Below, piece after piece: positions 20,101-30,316 of a stretch of DNA of 64,000 nucleotides (positions are counted from its first letter, which is position 1; each line of letters opens with the position of its first letter). Below the pieces are notes generated by a model. The model did no database searches, was not told the origin of the DNA, and saw only the letters and a list, made by a program, of their open reading frames with translations. The DNA comes from Quatrionicoccus australiensis (lineage in GTDB: Bacteria; Pseudomonadota; Gammaproteobacteria; Burkholderiales; Rhodocyclaceae). The stretch covers positions 1,655,001-1,719,000 of the forward strand of contig NZ_JAHBAH010000001.1 in NCBI RefSeq assembly GCF_020510425.1. The letters run 5' to 3'. Position numbers and translations under genes: made by a program.

Positions 20101-20566
20101 CCGTCCCCGCCAAACCCTGTTTCACCTTGCCGCCTTCGCTCTTGCTGTCGCCTTCAGCCTGCTTGGCTTCGGCACGACTGATCCAGTGAAAGCCACGGTG
20201 CTTGCACAAGTGGTAAATAACGCGCGCCCATTCTTCGTTGTTAAGCAGTCGGTCAAGGCCGTCGACGCGCAGTTGCCAGAGCGAATTCGAGAAAGGTTGT
20301 TCGGGTTTGAATAGTTTCGTATCGGCGATCAGGCCTTCATTTTTCAGCAGCCGGGCCAGCTTCTTCAAACGCCATGCCCGCCGGAACAAACGTCGCCGCA
20401 TCAGGCGGGCACTGCGCCGGGCAAGGTTTAGCGATTCGCCTTCCTTCGCGGTTTCGGCCTTGTCGAAAGCCCTGACTCCCAAATCGAGAATGTGAGTCTC
20501 GCCGAGAACGCACCAGCCTACCGAGGCGATGCCGATGTCCAGTCCGATGGTATATGTCGCACTCAT
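17156..20566 (-). CDS. cas9: CRISPR-associated endonuclease Cas9 (type II-C)
   Basis: A 1136-residue RNA-guided nuclease, closest in pattern to N. meningitidis Cas9 (1082). RuvC-I has D10 in GLDIGIASVGW. An Arg-rich bridge helix follows (about 48-76: RRSARLMRRRLFRRAWRLKK). RuvC-II has E557 in HIEMARDLS; HNH has D641-H642 in TEIDHALPYSRSFDDSKNNK; RuvC-III has HHALD at 781-785. All catalytic residues are present, so it should be active. The C-terminal PAM-interacting domain aligns with Nme1Cas9, but the His1024 equivalent is Asp1079 and the Asn1029 equivalent is Ala1084. The Thr1027 equivalent is kept (T1082). The start at 20566 gives the canonical N-terminus; an in-frame upstream extension would lie inside the tracrRNA gene. 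GC content is lower than in the flanks. Confidence 0.97.
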   Translation of the reverse strand: MSATYTIGLDIGIASVGWCVLGETHILDLGVRAFDKAETAKEGESLNLARRSARLMRRRLFRRAWRLKKLARLLKNEGLIADTKLFKPEQPFSNSLWQLRVDGLDRLLNNEEWARVIYHLCKHRGFHWISRAEAKQAEGDSKSEGGKVKQGLAGTAKLMDDKGYRSTAEMVVNEFVKLQLDSSGQLKLDTQGNPIPRGAARNKQGEYTKALSRELLAKELALIFAKQREYGNLHASASLENTILGNGDKKSGLFWQQKPALAGVDLLKMLGACTFEKTEYRAPKASFTAERHVWLTRLNNLRIVTDGVARQLTEQERQLALSLPYRQAGDLTYKQLGTALIKAGLLEAGSFKFIGLAYPTEAQKAEGKAKDPESATLVKIPAWQELRQTLTKAGLDDEWEKLSGDALCGQPGLFDQIAWVVSVYKDDDEVRTELAKLTLPSAEALIEALLNIRFDKFHALSLKALRAIVPHMEKGLRYDEACVQAGYHHSQLHKVGEGEHKYLPPLYDGRDKDGRMIFAENADIPRNPVVLRSLNQARKVVNAIIRRYGSPSAVHIEMARDLSRPFDERNKIKKEQEEYQARNQRDREQFIELFGHPPKGLEFEKWRLYREQNGQCAYSQKPLAFSGDVAEIFLDGSTEIDHALPYSRSFDDSKNNKVLVLTSENRDKGNRTPYEYLGGAENSERWQRFVSFVESNKAYRLAKRTRLLRKDFGAKESEEFRERNLNDTRYVCRFFKNYVEQHLKLAEGSEAKRCVVVSGQLTNFLRARWGLLKVRSDSDRHHALDAAVVAACSHSMVQRLSNYSRTRELEQARDGFVDIETGEIVNPAMHQQLREHFPDPWPYFRHELEARLKIDSPELLREEMARLGSYSDEELKALKPLFVSRAPQRRNGGAAHKDTIYGQPERLKRKGGVTQKIALANLTLKDLDLLADPHRNAKLYGAIRERLEAHGGKGDKAFTATNPLRKPDKEGNPTGPIVRTVTKVIDKLSGIPVRGGIAKNDTMLRVDVFTKASKFHLVPVYVHHRVTGLPDRAVVAFKDEDEWTLIDDSFDWCFSLYPNDLVQIRLKTESFLGYYSGTDRSTGAVSIWAHDRNQAVGKDGLIRGIGVKTALKIEKLHVDTLGNIYPAPPEKRRGLA

Positions 20567-20569
20567 GAT

Positions 20570-20599
20570 TTGCGGTTTGTTATTCGAAGTGCGTAGAAT
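20570..20599 (+). promoter_or_regulatory. tracrRNA promoter
   Basis: TTGCGG (20570-20575), an 18-base spacer and TAGAAT (20594-20599) predict a start near 20606, exactly where the anti-repeat begins. The -35 box lies within the first bases upstream of the cas9 start codon on the other strand, so the divergent units share this segment. Confidence 0.72.
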
Positions 20600-20605
20600 A
20601 ACGCC

Positions 20606-20702
20606 ATGTAGCTTTCCGGGGTGAGAGCCGTTGCTACAATAAGGTGTCACCTTCGGGTGACGACCGAATCCGGCCCGGCAGGGAAACCTGCCGGGCCTTC
20701 TT
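20606..20702 (+). ncRNA. tracrRNA
   Basis: The 5' part (20606-20640) is an anti-repeat. ATGTAGCTTTCCGGGG pairs with the repeat 3' half over 15 bases, TGAGAG pairs with CTCTCA, then a bulge (CCGTT), and GCTACAAT pairs with the repeat start. The segment GCCGTTGCTACAATAAGG is nearly identical to the N. meningitidis tracrRNA. Downstream come a hairpin GTCACC-TTCG-GGTGAC (20646-20661) and a terminator hairpin with an 11-bp stem and GAAA loop (20672-20697), then TTCTTC. Total length is about 97 nt. It is divergent from cas9, and the promoter is visible upstream. Confidence 0.93.
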
Positions 20703-20877
20703 CATTTCGGTATCGGTATTCGTCACGACTTGGCAAAGCCATTTGCAAAAGTATCCCAACTACATGCACGCATGTTGGAATGCTGAACACTCACTCCCCC
20801 TCATCAGCCAAACGAAGTATTTCACCGACGCCGGTGCGCCTGGAGCCACCTTGCTAACCAGCCCCACGTCGGCTAAG

Positions 20878-20893
20878 CTGTTTTTTCATACAG
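20878..20893 (+). promoter_or_regulatory. LexA (SOS) box upstream of uvrA
   Basis: CTGTTTTTTCATACAG fits the proteobacterial LexA consensus CTG-N10-CAG exactly and lies 65 bases before the uvrA start codon. A plausible -10 (TATAGT, 20923-20928) lies between, so bound LexA would block the promoter. uvrA is a classic SOS gene. Confidence 0.82.
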
Positions 20894-20958
20894 TATCTCG
20901 TGCAAGCCTAGCGGGTTTTGCGTATAGTCTCCCTTCTCCAACCGAGAATAGAACAGCG

Positions 20959-23763
<2,805 letters not shown>

Positions 23764-23784
<21 letters not shown>

Positions 23785-25089
23785 GGCCCCCTGCTCCTGC
23801 GCCGGGGCCAGACCGGGCGCCAGGACGACCCGGTTGCGACCGTTACGCTTGGCTTCGTAGAGCGCATCGTCGGCACGGTTGAGTGACACTTCGAGCGATG
23901 CGGCGCTGGCATCGGCCAGGCCGATGCTCATCGTCACCCGCAGCACGCGCCCATCGGGCAGCGTGACATCGTTCCCGGCACAGCGCTGGCGCAGGCGCTC
24001 GGCCTGGATGTAGGCCTCGGCCAACGTGCTTTCCGGGAACAGGAAGGCAAATTCCTCGCCGCCGTAGCGCGCGATCAGGTCGGACTGACGGAAGCTGTCG
24101 CGCATCAGTTGGGAAACGGCACGCAGCACGGCATCGCCAGCGGCATGCCCGTAGGTATCGTTGAGATGCTTGAAGTTGTCGAGATCGGCCATGCCGACCG
24201 TGACCGGGCGCTGGTAGCGCTGGGCGCGCAGCACTTCGGCATGCCCCAGCAACTGGAAATGCCGGCGGTTGGTCAAGCCGGTCAAGGCATCCTTGTTGGC
24301 CAGTTCCTCGAGCGCGAAACGCGCCTGCTCGTTCTGCATCAGTGAAGCGTGCAACTCGCCGATCGCCTCCTCGACCGCGTGAATTTCACGCATCGCCGAC
24401 GGCTCGAAAGTCGGCGCCGGCTGGTCGACGCTGAGGTGCGACAGTTCACGGTCGATGCGCTGCAGCGGGTGGATCAGGTGGCGGCGCAGCAAGAACAGGA
24501 AAATCAGCAGGAACAGCCCGACCAGCAGTAGCGCCCCGGCCAGCTTGTAGCCGGCGAGTCGCATGATCGCGGCAACGTCGTTGAGATCGGCATTGGCGAG
24601 GTTGATGCCCTGGATCGCGACATCATCGACCCGCACGCTGAGACGGGCCGCCAGACGCTGCCACTCGCCGTAATAGGTCGCAAAGACGCTGGCATCGCTC
24701 GCCCCGCGATGCAGCAGGTCGCTGAGGAAACGTTCCGTCTCGCGCGCCAGCGTCGCCGACTCGGCATCCTCCAGCACGCTCGGGTGACTGGCGACCAGCA
24801 TCACGACGAACATCGCCTGCTGCCGGGCCTGCGGCGTTGCCGCGGTAAACACCCGCTCGCCCTCCAGGCGCAATTGTTCGAGATTGCGCGCCAGACGCTG
24901 GTAGCGAACGATTTCCGGCACCGTTGCATCCTGCAGGCGGCTGGTTGCGTCGAGTACGCGTTGCTGATCCAGGCCGAGCAGCACGACCATGATCCCGAAG
25001 GTCAGCACGAACAGGCCGGCGAGCAGGGCAAAGGCGCGGCTGGCGCGAATGCCGTGCAAGGCGGGGAAAGGATTCAGGTTCACATGCAT
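23764..25089 (-). CDS. Membrane diguanylate cyclase (GGDEF)
   Basis: A 441-residue protein that should make c-di-GMP from two GTP. It has an N-terminal membrane segment (about 18-42), a ~130-residue helical periplasmic sensor, a second membrane segment (about 178-200), a HAMP-like linker and a GGDEF domain (about 265-425). The active-site loop is intact as GGEEF, and the product-inhibition I-site is present as RQSD just before it. There is no EAL domain. It starts four bases after the end of a periplasmic binding protein gene and is almost certainly cotranscribed with it, which suggests a shared sensing role. Confidence 0.92.
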
Positions 25090-25093
25090 CGCC

Positions 25094-25885
25094 TCAATCC
25101 AGGTTGAACGGGAAATGGCGCCGGATCAAGCGATGATAGGAGCCATCCGAGCGCATTGCCGTCAGCGCCTGATTGACTGCCAGGCGCAAGGGTTCGCGAT
25201 TCTTCGGCAGCAGGATATGCACACTGCCGCCGAGGCCGCCATCCATCATCGCCGGACCGACGAACTCGAAGCGCCCGACTTCCTGATTCTGCAGACTGTC
25301 GAAGGCAAACAACATGGGCACCAGGCACAGATCGACCTTGCCCTCACGCAACAGCGCCAGCACCTCCGTCATGCTCCTGGCCTGTATCAATTTGAGGCGC
25401 TGCGCGGCCGGCAGCGCTTCGATATGCGTCGCCTGCTGCGAGCCGGCAATCGCCGCCAGGCGGACATCACGCAGGTGATCGAGTTGAATCGCCTGGCCAA
25501 AGCGGCTGGTCAGGCGCCGATTGCCTTCAACGGTACCGAGCAGGCGCGACGAGGAATTCCCGATCGAGTCGCTGAAAGCAACCCGCTGCTCGCGCTCCGG
25601 CGTGCGCAGATAAAAACCGAAAGCGAGATCAAGCTGCCCGGCTTCGACAGCGGGCAACATGTCGGCAAACGGCATGTGCTCGACCCGACAGACCACGTTG
25701 ATCCGGCGACAGATCTCCCGGGCCTGCTCTTCGTTGAAAGCCCGCACCCGGCCAACCGGCGGCACCGACGCCTTGCCCTGCGCTGAGAAGAAGGCCAGGC
25801 CGACACGCAACTCGGCGGGCATCGTCGGCTGGGCCGAAACGCTCCGGAAAAAACACAGCAACAGGAGAAGGAAAGCCAAGCGCAT
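25094..25885 (-). CDS. Periplasmic solute-binding protein (SBP family 3)
   Basis: A 263-residue secreted protein with a signal peptide (MRLAFLLLLLCFFRSVSA, cleavage near residue 18) and a type 3 solute-binding fold: FNEEQAREICRRINVVCRVEHMPFADMLPAVEAGQLDLAFGF is diagnostic. Such proteins bind amino acids or other small ligands. No ABC permease or ATPase genes lie nearby; instead a diguanylate cyclase follows in the same operon, so it may act as a sensor partner. The ATG at 25885 was preferred to an upstream TTG (25909) because it opens the signal peptide directly. Confidence 0.85.
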   Translation of the reverse strand: MRLAFLLLLLCFFRSVSAQPTMPAELRVGLAFFSAQGKASVPPVGRVRAFNEEQAREICRRINVVCRVEHMPFADMLPAVEAGQLDLAFGFYLRTPEREQRVAFSDSIGNSSSRLLGTVEGNRRLTSRFGQAIQLDHLRDVRLAAIAGSQQATHIEALPAAQRLKLIQARSMTEVLALLREGKVDLCLVPMLFAFDSLQNQEVGRFEFVGPAMMDGGLGGSVHILLPKNREPLRLAVNQALTAMRSDGSYHRLIRRHFPFNLD

Positions 25886-26027
25886 CAATCGATCCGGTGA
25901 AAATGGCAAACAGCCTCGAACAGAGGCATCCCGTGGCGCCTGCTCGGCCCGGATGCCAGGGCATGATTTTCTGGTGGCCAGGGCTGCGCCAGCAAAACTA
26001 CGACGAAAGTATAACCGGCAGCCTCAC

Positions 26028-29000
26028 TCATTGTGTCAGATCCGGCAGGATCTGCAGGCGGGCCTGCACGGGGAAATAGATCGCCAGGCGCAGCGGCATT
26101 TCCTGGCCGGCGAAGAGCGCCGCGTAGCGCGCCAGTTGCGGCCGGAAACCTTCGGCACGCAGACGCAGCGCGGCATCGACATCTTCGCCCGGCGCCAGGC
26201 GCACGGTCTTGTAATCGACGATCCAGCGCACGCCGTCGGCGATGAAAATGCGGTCGATGACGTGGTTGACCGTCTGGTTGTCGCGCAGGCTGCTCCATGC
26301 CTGTTCGGCAGCACCCTGATCATGCCCGGCGAGCACCCAGCGCCCGTCCTCGCTGGCCAGCGTCGCCTGCACGGCCTGCACCGCTTCCGCCGCGCCCGAT
26401 GCGGCTGCGGCGTCGCCATGCCCCTGTGCCTGCAGCCAGCGCCGCCAGGCCGGCGCCAGCGGCGCGATACGTTCAAGCGGCCAGGCCGCCAGGCCCTGAC
26501 CGACGATCAGTTCGAAGCAGCGATGCACCAGCGTGCCGACCGAGGCTTCGAGCGACAGCTCGCTGGCCGTGGCGTCGGCATCGAGCGCATTGCCGGCCGG
26601 ACGCACGGCGCCTTCCGGCAAGTGCAGCGCCGCGGCCGGCGTGCAATCGCGCAGACGCAACAGGGGCGGCGCGAATTCGGCCGGATTCAGCAGGTCGACC
26701 GCTGCCGGTGCCACCACCCGGCTGGCCAGCGCGGCGGCGAACGGCGCCTGCGCGACGCCCGGCCAGAGCAGTTTCAACAGGCTGCCGGCGGCCGGCGGCT
26801 TGAGGCCGTCATCCTTGGCGTCGTCGGCAACGGCGACGCCGAGCAGATGCAGACGGCGAATGGCGCGCGTCGCGGCGACGTAGAGCAGGCGCTCGTCTTC
26901 GTGCCCGGCACGTTCGTTTTCCAGCTTCTTGAGATAGTCGTAGGCGCTCGCCGCGTTGCTGCCGGCGCCCTTCTGCTTGAGCGGCGCGACCAGCAGGTGC
27001 TCGCGCCCGTCCGGGCCGGCGACTTCGTCCCAGAGCAGCAGGCTGCTTTCGTTCATGCCGGTTTCACGGTGCAGGCCGGGCAGGATGACCGTTTCGAATT
27101 CCAGGCCTTTCGACTTGTGGATGGTCATCATCTGCACCGCGTCGCCGAGCGGATCGGCCGGCGCGTAGAGTTCGGCGGCCTGTGCGGCCAGCGTTTCGGC
27201 ACTCAGGCTGCGCGCCGCGACCAGCTTGTCGACGAGCAGGAAGAAGGCCTCGACGTCATTCAGCGCTTCCGGCGCCTCCAGACAGCGCGGCCCGCCCAGC
27301 ATCAACCAGACGCCTTCCAGCCAGCGCCGCGGATGCTGCCGGGCGCGATGCGCGAAGGCCAAAGCCAGGATTTCACGAACGTGCAGCAGGCGCTGTCGGC
27401 CATCGGTCGACAGCCGCGCCAGGCGGTTTTCGTCGTGCATCAATTGCCAGACGGTCTGCTTCCGGTCGTCGGCGGCGAGCGCATGCAGATCGGCCAGGGT
27501 CAGGCCGCACCACGGGGCGCGCAGCAGCGCCAGCCAGTACACGCGGTCGGCGCGATGCTGCAGGGCGCGGAACAGGGTGAGCAGGTCCTGGATGTGCTGG
27601 CGGCCATCGAGACCTTCGATATCGACGGCCTGGAAACGCAAGTCGGGCGCACTGCGGCGGATTTCCGCGACGAGTGCGTCGAGATGGCTGCGCGCCCGGA
27701 CCAGCACGGCGATGCGCTCGGCCGGGTAATCACGGCGCGCGGTGCGGATCAGGTCGAGGACGCAGCGCGCTTCGTCGAGTGCGGGATCGTTGTCGACGTC
27801 GGCAATCACCGGGTGCACGACGACGCCGCTGTCGGTGTGCGCCGGCCGGGTCGCCGCCGATTCAGCATAGCGCACGGCGCCGGCCTCGGGGCTGTCGGCA
27901 GCCGGGAAGATGGTCGGGAAGGCCGTATTCACCCAGTCGACAATGCCAGGGAAGGAGCGGTTGTTGCGGAACAACTGCAGGTGTTCGAGGCGGATGTCGC
28001 CGATGCCGCGCTCGCGCACGCGCAAAAAGAGTCCGACGTCGGCCTTGCGGAAGCGGTAGATCGACTGCATCGGGTCGCCGACCACGAACAGCGTGCGGCC
28101 GTCATCCGGCATCCAGCCGCGGGTCAGCTTTTCGATCAGGCCGACCTGGCCGGGGCTGGTGTCCTGGAATTCGTCGACCAGCAGGTGGCGGATGCGGTAA
28201 TCGAGCGCCTGCGCCAGATCGGTCGGCGCCTCGTCCTCGCCGAGCGCCAGGCCGGCGCGCGCCGCGATCTCGATGAAATCGACCTCGCCAATTTCCTGGA
28301 AAGCCAGCCACAACTGGCCGGCGGCGAGACGCAGCAGGCGCGAGAAGCATTCGACGGTGGCCCATTCGGCGTCGCTCAGTTCCGGCTGCGGCATGCCTGC
28401 AAGCAGGCCGAGCTTTTCCTCGAGACCGGGCAGGCCGGCCAGTTCTTCGAGCAGTTCGCCCATCGCCGCCTTTTGCGCCGCGAATTCCTTGCCGGCCGGG
28501 AAGCCGATGTTCTTGGTCAGCGCCTTGCGCAGCGTCCCGGTGCCGGTCAGCAGCAAATTGCCGAGCGCCTGCCAGGTCGGCAGGTCGGCGATATCCGCCG
28601 TCAGCGTCAGTTCCCAGTCGAGCAGCGGTGCGAGTATCTCCGGCACGTTGGCCGCGGCGAAACGGGCAAGCGGCATCAGGCGCTGCTGCCAGTAGCCGTC
28701 GAGCCGGCTGGCGACTTCGGCCAGATCGCGCTCGACCAGCGCCGCGAAGCCGGCTTCGACCTCGGCCTGCATCTCGCCGTTCTCGATGCGCGTCGCGTGG
28801 TGCAACCACTGGTCGCGCCGGCCGAGCATGGCGATCAGCAGGCGTTCGAGGCGACCGGCATTGTTGTCCATGAAGGCGAGCGCCTGCGCCACCGTCTCGG
28901 CTTCGGCGCCCTCGCCTTCGAGCATTTCCAGTGTGCGCCGGGCGGCGGTCGCGTAATGCGCCTCGGCATCGTCGGCGACGCCGGGCTGCGCGCCGAAGCG

Positions 29001-29414
29001 GCTGAGATAGGGCATCTGGCGCGCCAGGCTGGCGCACAGCGCGTCGAGCGTGGTGATGCGCAGGCGGCCGGGATGGCCGAGCAGGCTCCAGGCCAGCTTG
29101 CGGTCGTGCGCCAGCACCTGCTGCGCCAGGCCGAAGGTCAGCTGCTTGTGCGCCGCTTCCGGCATGACGCCGGCCGCCGCGACTTCGAGGCTGCCCAGGA
29201 TGCGGTCGCGCATCTCGGTCGCCGCCTTGTTGGTGAAGGTCAGCGCCAGCACTTCTTCCGGGTTGTCGACGACGGCGAGCAGGCGCAGGTAGCGCTGCGT
29301 CAGCAGTTCGGTCTTGCCGGCCCCGGCCGGCGCCTCGACGATGAAGGAGGCGAGATCGAGGGCGCGCAGGCGCGCGCTTTTGTCCTGTTCTAGACGGTCG
29401 ACCGCTGGATTCAT
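26028..29414 (-). CDS. UvrD-family helicase/exonuclease, AddA/RecB-like
   Basis: A 1128-residue superfamily 1 helicase with a C-terminal nuclease. It has Walker A EAPAGAGKTELLTQRYL (about 27-43), motif Ia LALTFTNKAATEMRDRI, motif II LLVDEFQDTSPGQ, motif III VVGDPMQSIYRFRKADVG, and motif V/VI MMTIHKSKGLEFETVILPGL with YVAATRAIRRLHLLG. A PD-(D/E)XK nuclease ends the chain (WIVDYKT near residue 1070). This is AddA-like architecture. With the AddB-like gene two positions upstream it probably forms a double-strand-break end-resection complex. The start at 29414 has GGAAA upstream; an in-frame start 33 bases earlier would overlap rlmA. Confidence 0.9.
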   Translation of the reverse strand: MNPAVDRLEQDKSARLRALDLASFIVEAPAGAGKTELLTQRYLRLLAVVDNPEEVLALTFTNKAATEMRDRILGSLEVAAAGVMPEAAHKQLTFGLAQQVLAHDRKLAWSLLGHPGRLRITTLDALCASLARQMPYLSRFGAQPGVADDAEAHYATAARRTLEMLEGEGAEAETVAQALAFMDNNAGRLERLLIAMLGRRDQWLHHATRIENGEMQAEVEAGFAALVERDLAEVASRLDGYWQQRLMPLARFAAANVPEILAPLLDWELTLTADIADLPTWQALGNLLLTGTGTLRKALTKNIGFPAGKEFAAQKAAMGELLEELAGLPGLEEKLGLLAGMPQPELSDAEWATVECFSRLLRLAAGQLWLAFQEIGEVDFIEIAARAGLALGEDEAPTDLAQALDYRIRHLLVDEFQDTSPGQVGLIEKLTRGWMPDDGRTLFVVGDPMQSIYRFRKADVGLFLRVRERGIGDIRLEHLQLFRNNRSFPGIVDWVNTAFPTIFPAADSPEAGAVRYAESAATRPAHTDSGVVVHPVIADVDNDPALDEARCVLDLIRTARRDYPAERIAVLVRARSHLDALVAEIRRSAPDLRFQAVDIEGLDGRQHIQDLLTLFRALQHRADRVYWLALLRAPWCGLTLADLHALAADDRKQTVWQLMHDENRLARLSTDGRQRLLHVREILALAFAHRARQHPRRWLEGVWLMLGGPRCLEAPEALNDVEAFFLLVDKLVAARSLSAETLAAQAAELYAPADPLGDAVQMMTIHKSKGLEFETVILPGLHRETGMNESSLLLWDEVAGPDGREHLLVAPLKQKGAGSNAASAYDYLKKLENERAGHEDERLLYVAATRAIRRLHLLGVAVADDAKDDGLKPPAAGSLLKLLWPGVAQAPFAAALASRVVAPAAVDLLNPAEFAPPLLRLRDCTPAAALHLPEGAVRPAGNALDADATASELSLEASVGTLVHRCFELIVGQGLAAWPLERIAPLAPAWRRWLQAQGHGDAAAASGAAEAVQAVQATLASEDGRWVLAGHDQGAAEQAWSSLRDNQTVNHVIDRIFIADGVRWIVDYKTVRLAPGEDVDAALRLRAEGFRPQLARYAALFAGQEMPLRLAIYFPVQARLQILPDLTQ

Positions 29415-29430
29415 GGCATTTTCCGCAAGA

Positions 29431-30273
29431 TCAGCCGGCCTTGGCAAAGCGCGTCAGCCGGACATCGACGGTCAGGCTGAGCGCCGTCAGCGCCGCCGCG
29501 CGTGCCCGGCCCTCGGCGCTGGCGCGATAAAGATGCGGCGTCATCGCCAGCAGGTCGGCAATCTGTTCGGCGCCATCGAGTTGCAGCGTGTAGCGCAGGC
29601 TTTCCGTCGCCAGTTCGGCAAAGCCGGGCGGCGGCGTGGAGTCGACCGGGCGCTCCGGCTTCAAGGTCGGGTAGATGATTTCGCGCAATTCGCGCAGGTG
29701 ATCCGGCCCGGCATCGACCTGCAGCAACTCGCCGCCCGCCTTGAGGACGCGCGCGAACTCGGCATAAACCGGGAAGCCGAACATGCACAGCACGCGGTCG
29801 AGCGTGCCGGCCTGCACCGGCAGGCGCGCATTGGTGCCGACCAGCCAGGTCGGCTGCTTGTCCTGCTTGGCGGCGACGAGCACCGCCCATTTCGAAATAT
29901 CGAGGCCGAGCAGCGCGACGCGTTGCGCCTCCGGCACGGCAGCGGCCAACTGGCGCAGGTAATAGCCTTCGCCGCAACCGGCATCGAGACAGCAGGCCGT
30001 GCGCTCGACCGGCAGGTCGACGAGCACGGCGCGCGCCGCGGCGGCGGCAATCGGCTGGTAATGCCCGGCATTCAGGAAGCGCCGGCGCGCCGCGACCATT
30101 TCCTTGCTGTCGCCGGGATCGCGCGAACGCTTCTGCTGCACCGGCAACAGGTTGGCATACCCCTGGGCGGCAATGTCGAAACTGTGCGCGTTGGCGCAGC
30201 GCCAGGCGGCGCCCTGGCTGCGCAGCGGCGCGCCGTCGAGCGGACAGGCGAGAGAGGTGAAGGGCAGGATCAT
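29431..30273 (-). CDS. rlmA: 23S rRNA (guanine-N1)-methyltransferase, RlmA type
   Basis: A 280-residue SAM-dependent methyltransferase resembling RlmA(I), which methylates G745 of 23S rRNA in E. coli. Landmarks are HSFDIAAQGYANLLPVQQKRSRDPGDSKEMVAARRRFLNAGHY (about 30-72), then SAM motif I as CLDAGCGEGYYLRQL. The N-terminal zinc site is unusual: C10, C26 and H30 are present, but the second Cys of the expected CxxC is D13 (CPLD). The start at 30273 is taken because the upstream extension lacks family similarity. It lies between the AddB-like and AddA-like genes with short gaps on the same strand. Confidence 0.88.
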   Translation of the reverse strand: MILPFTSLACPLDGAPLRSQGAAWRCANAHSFDIAAQGYANLLPVQQKRSRDPGDSKEMVAARRRFLNAGHYQPIAAAAARAVLVDLPVERTACCLDAGCGEGYYLRQLAAAVPEAQRVALLGLDISKWAVLVAAKQDKQPTWLVGTNARLPVQAGTLDRVLCMFGFPVYAEFARVLKAGGELLQVDAGPDHLRELREIIYPTLKPERPVDSTPPPGFAELATESLRYTLQLDGAEQIADLLAMTPHLYRASAEGRARAAALTALSLTVDVRLTRFAKAG

Positions 30274-30316
30274 GAGTACGACAGGAACGAAATGATTTGA
30301 GAGAGCGGCCGCCGCA

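Noticed and set aside
25659..29393. A 1244-codon plus-strand open frame across the AddA-like gene
   Set aside because: It is antisense to a helicase with all SF1 motifs, and has no domain or signal features of its own.
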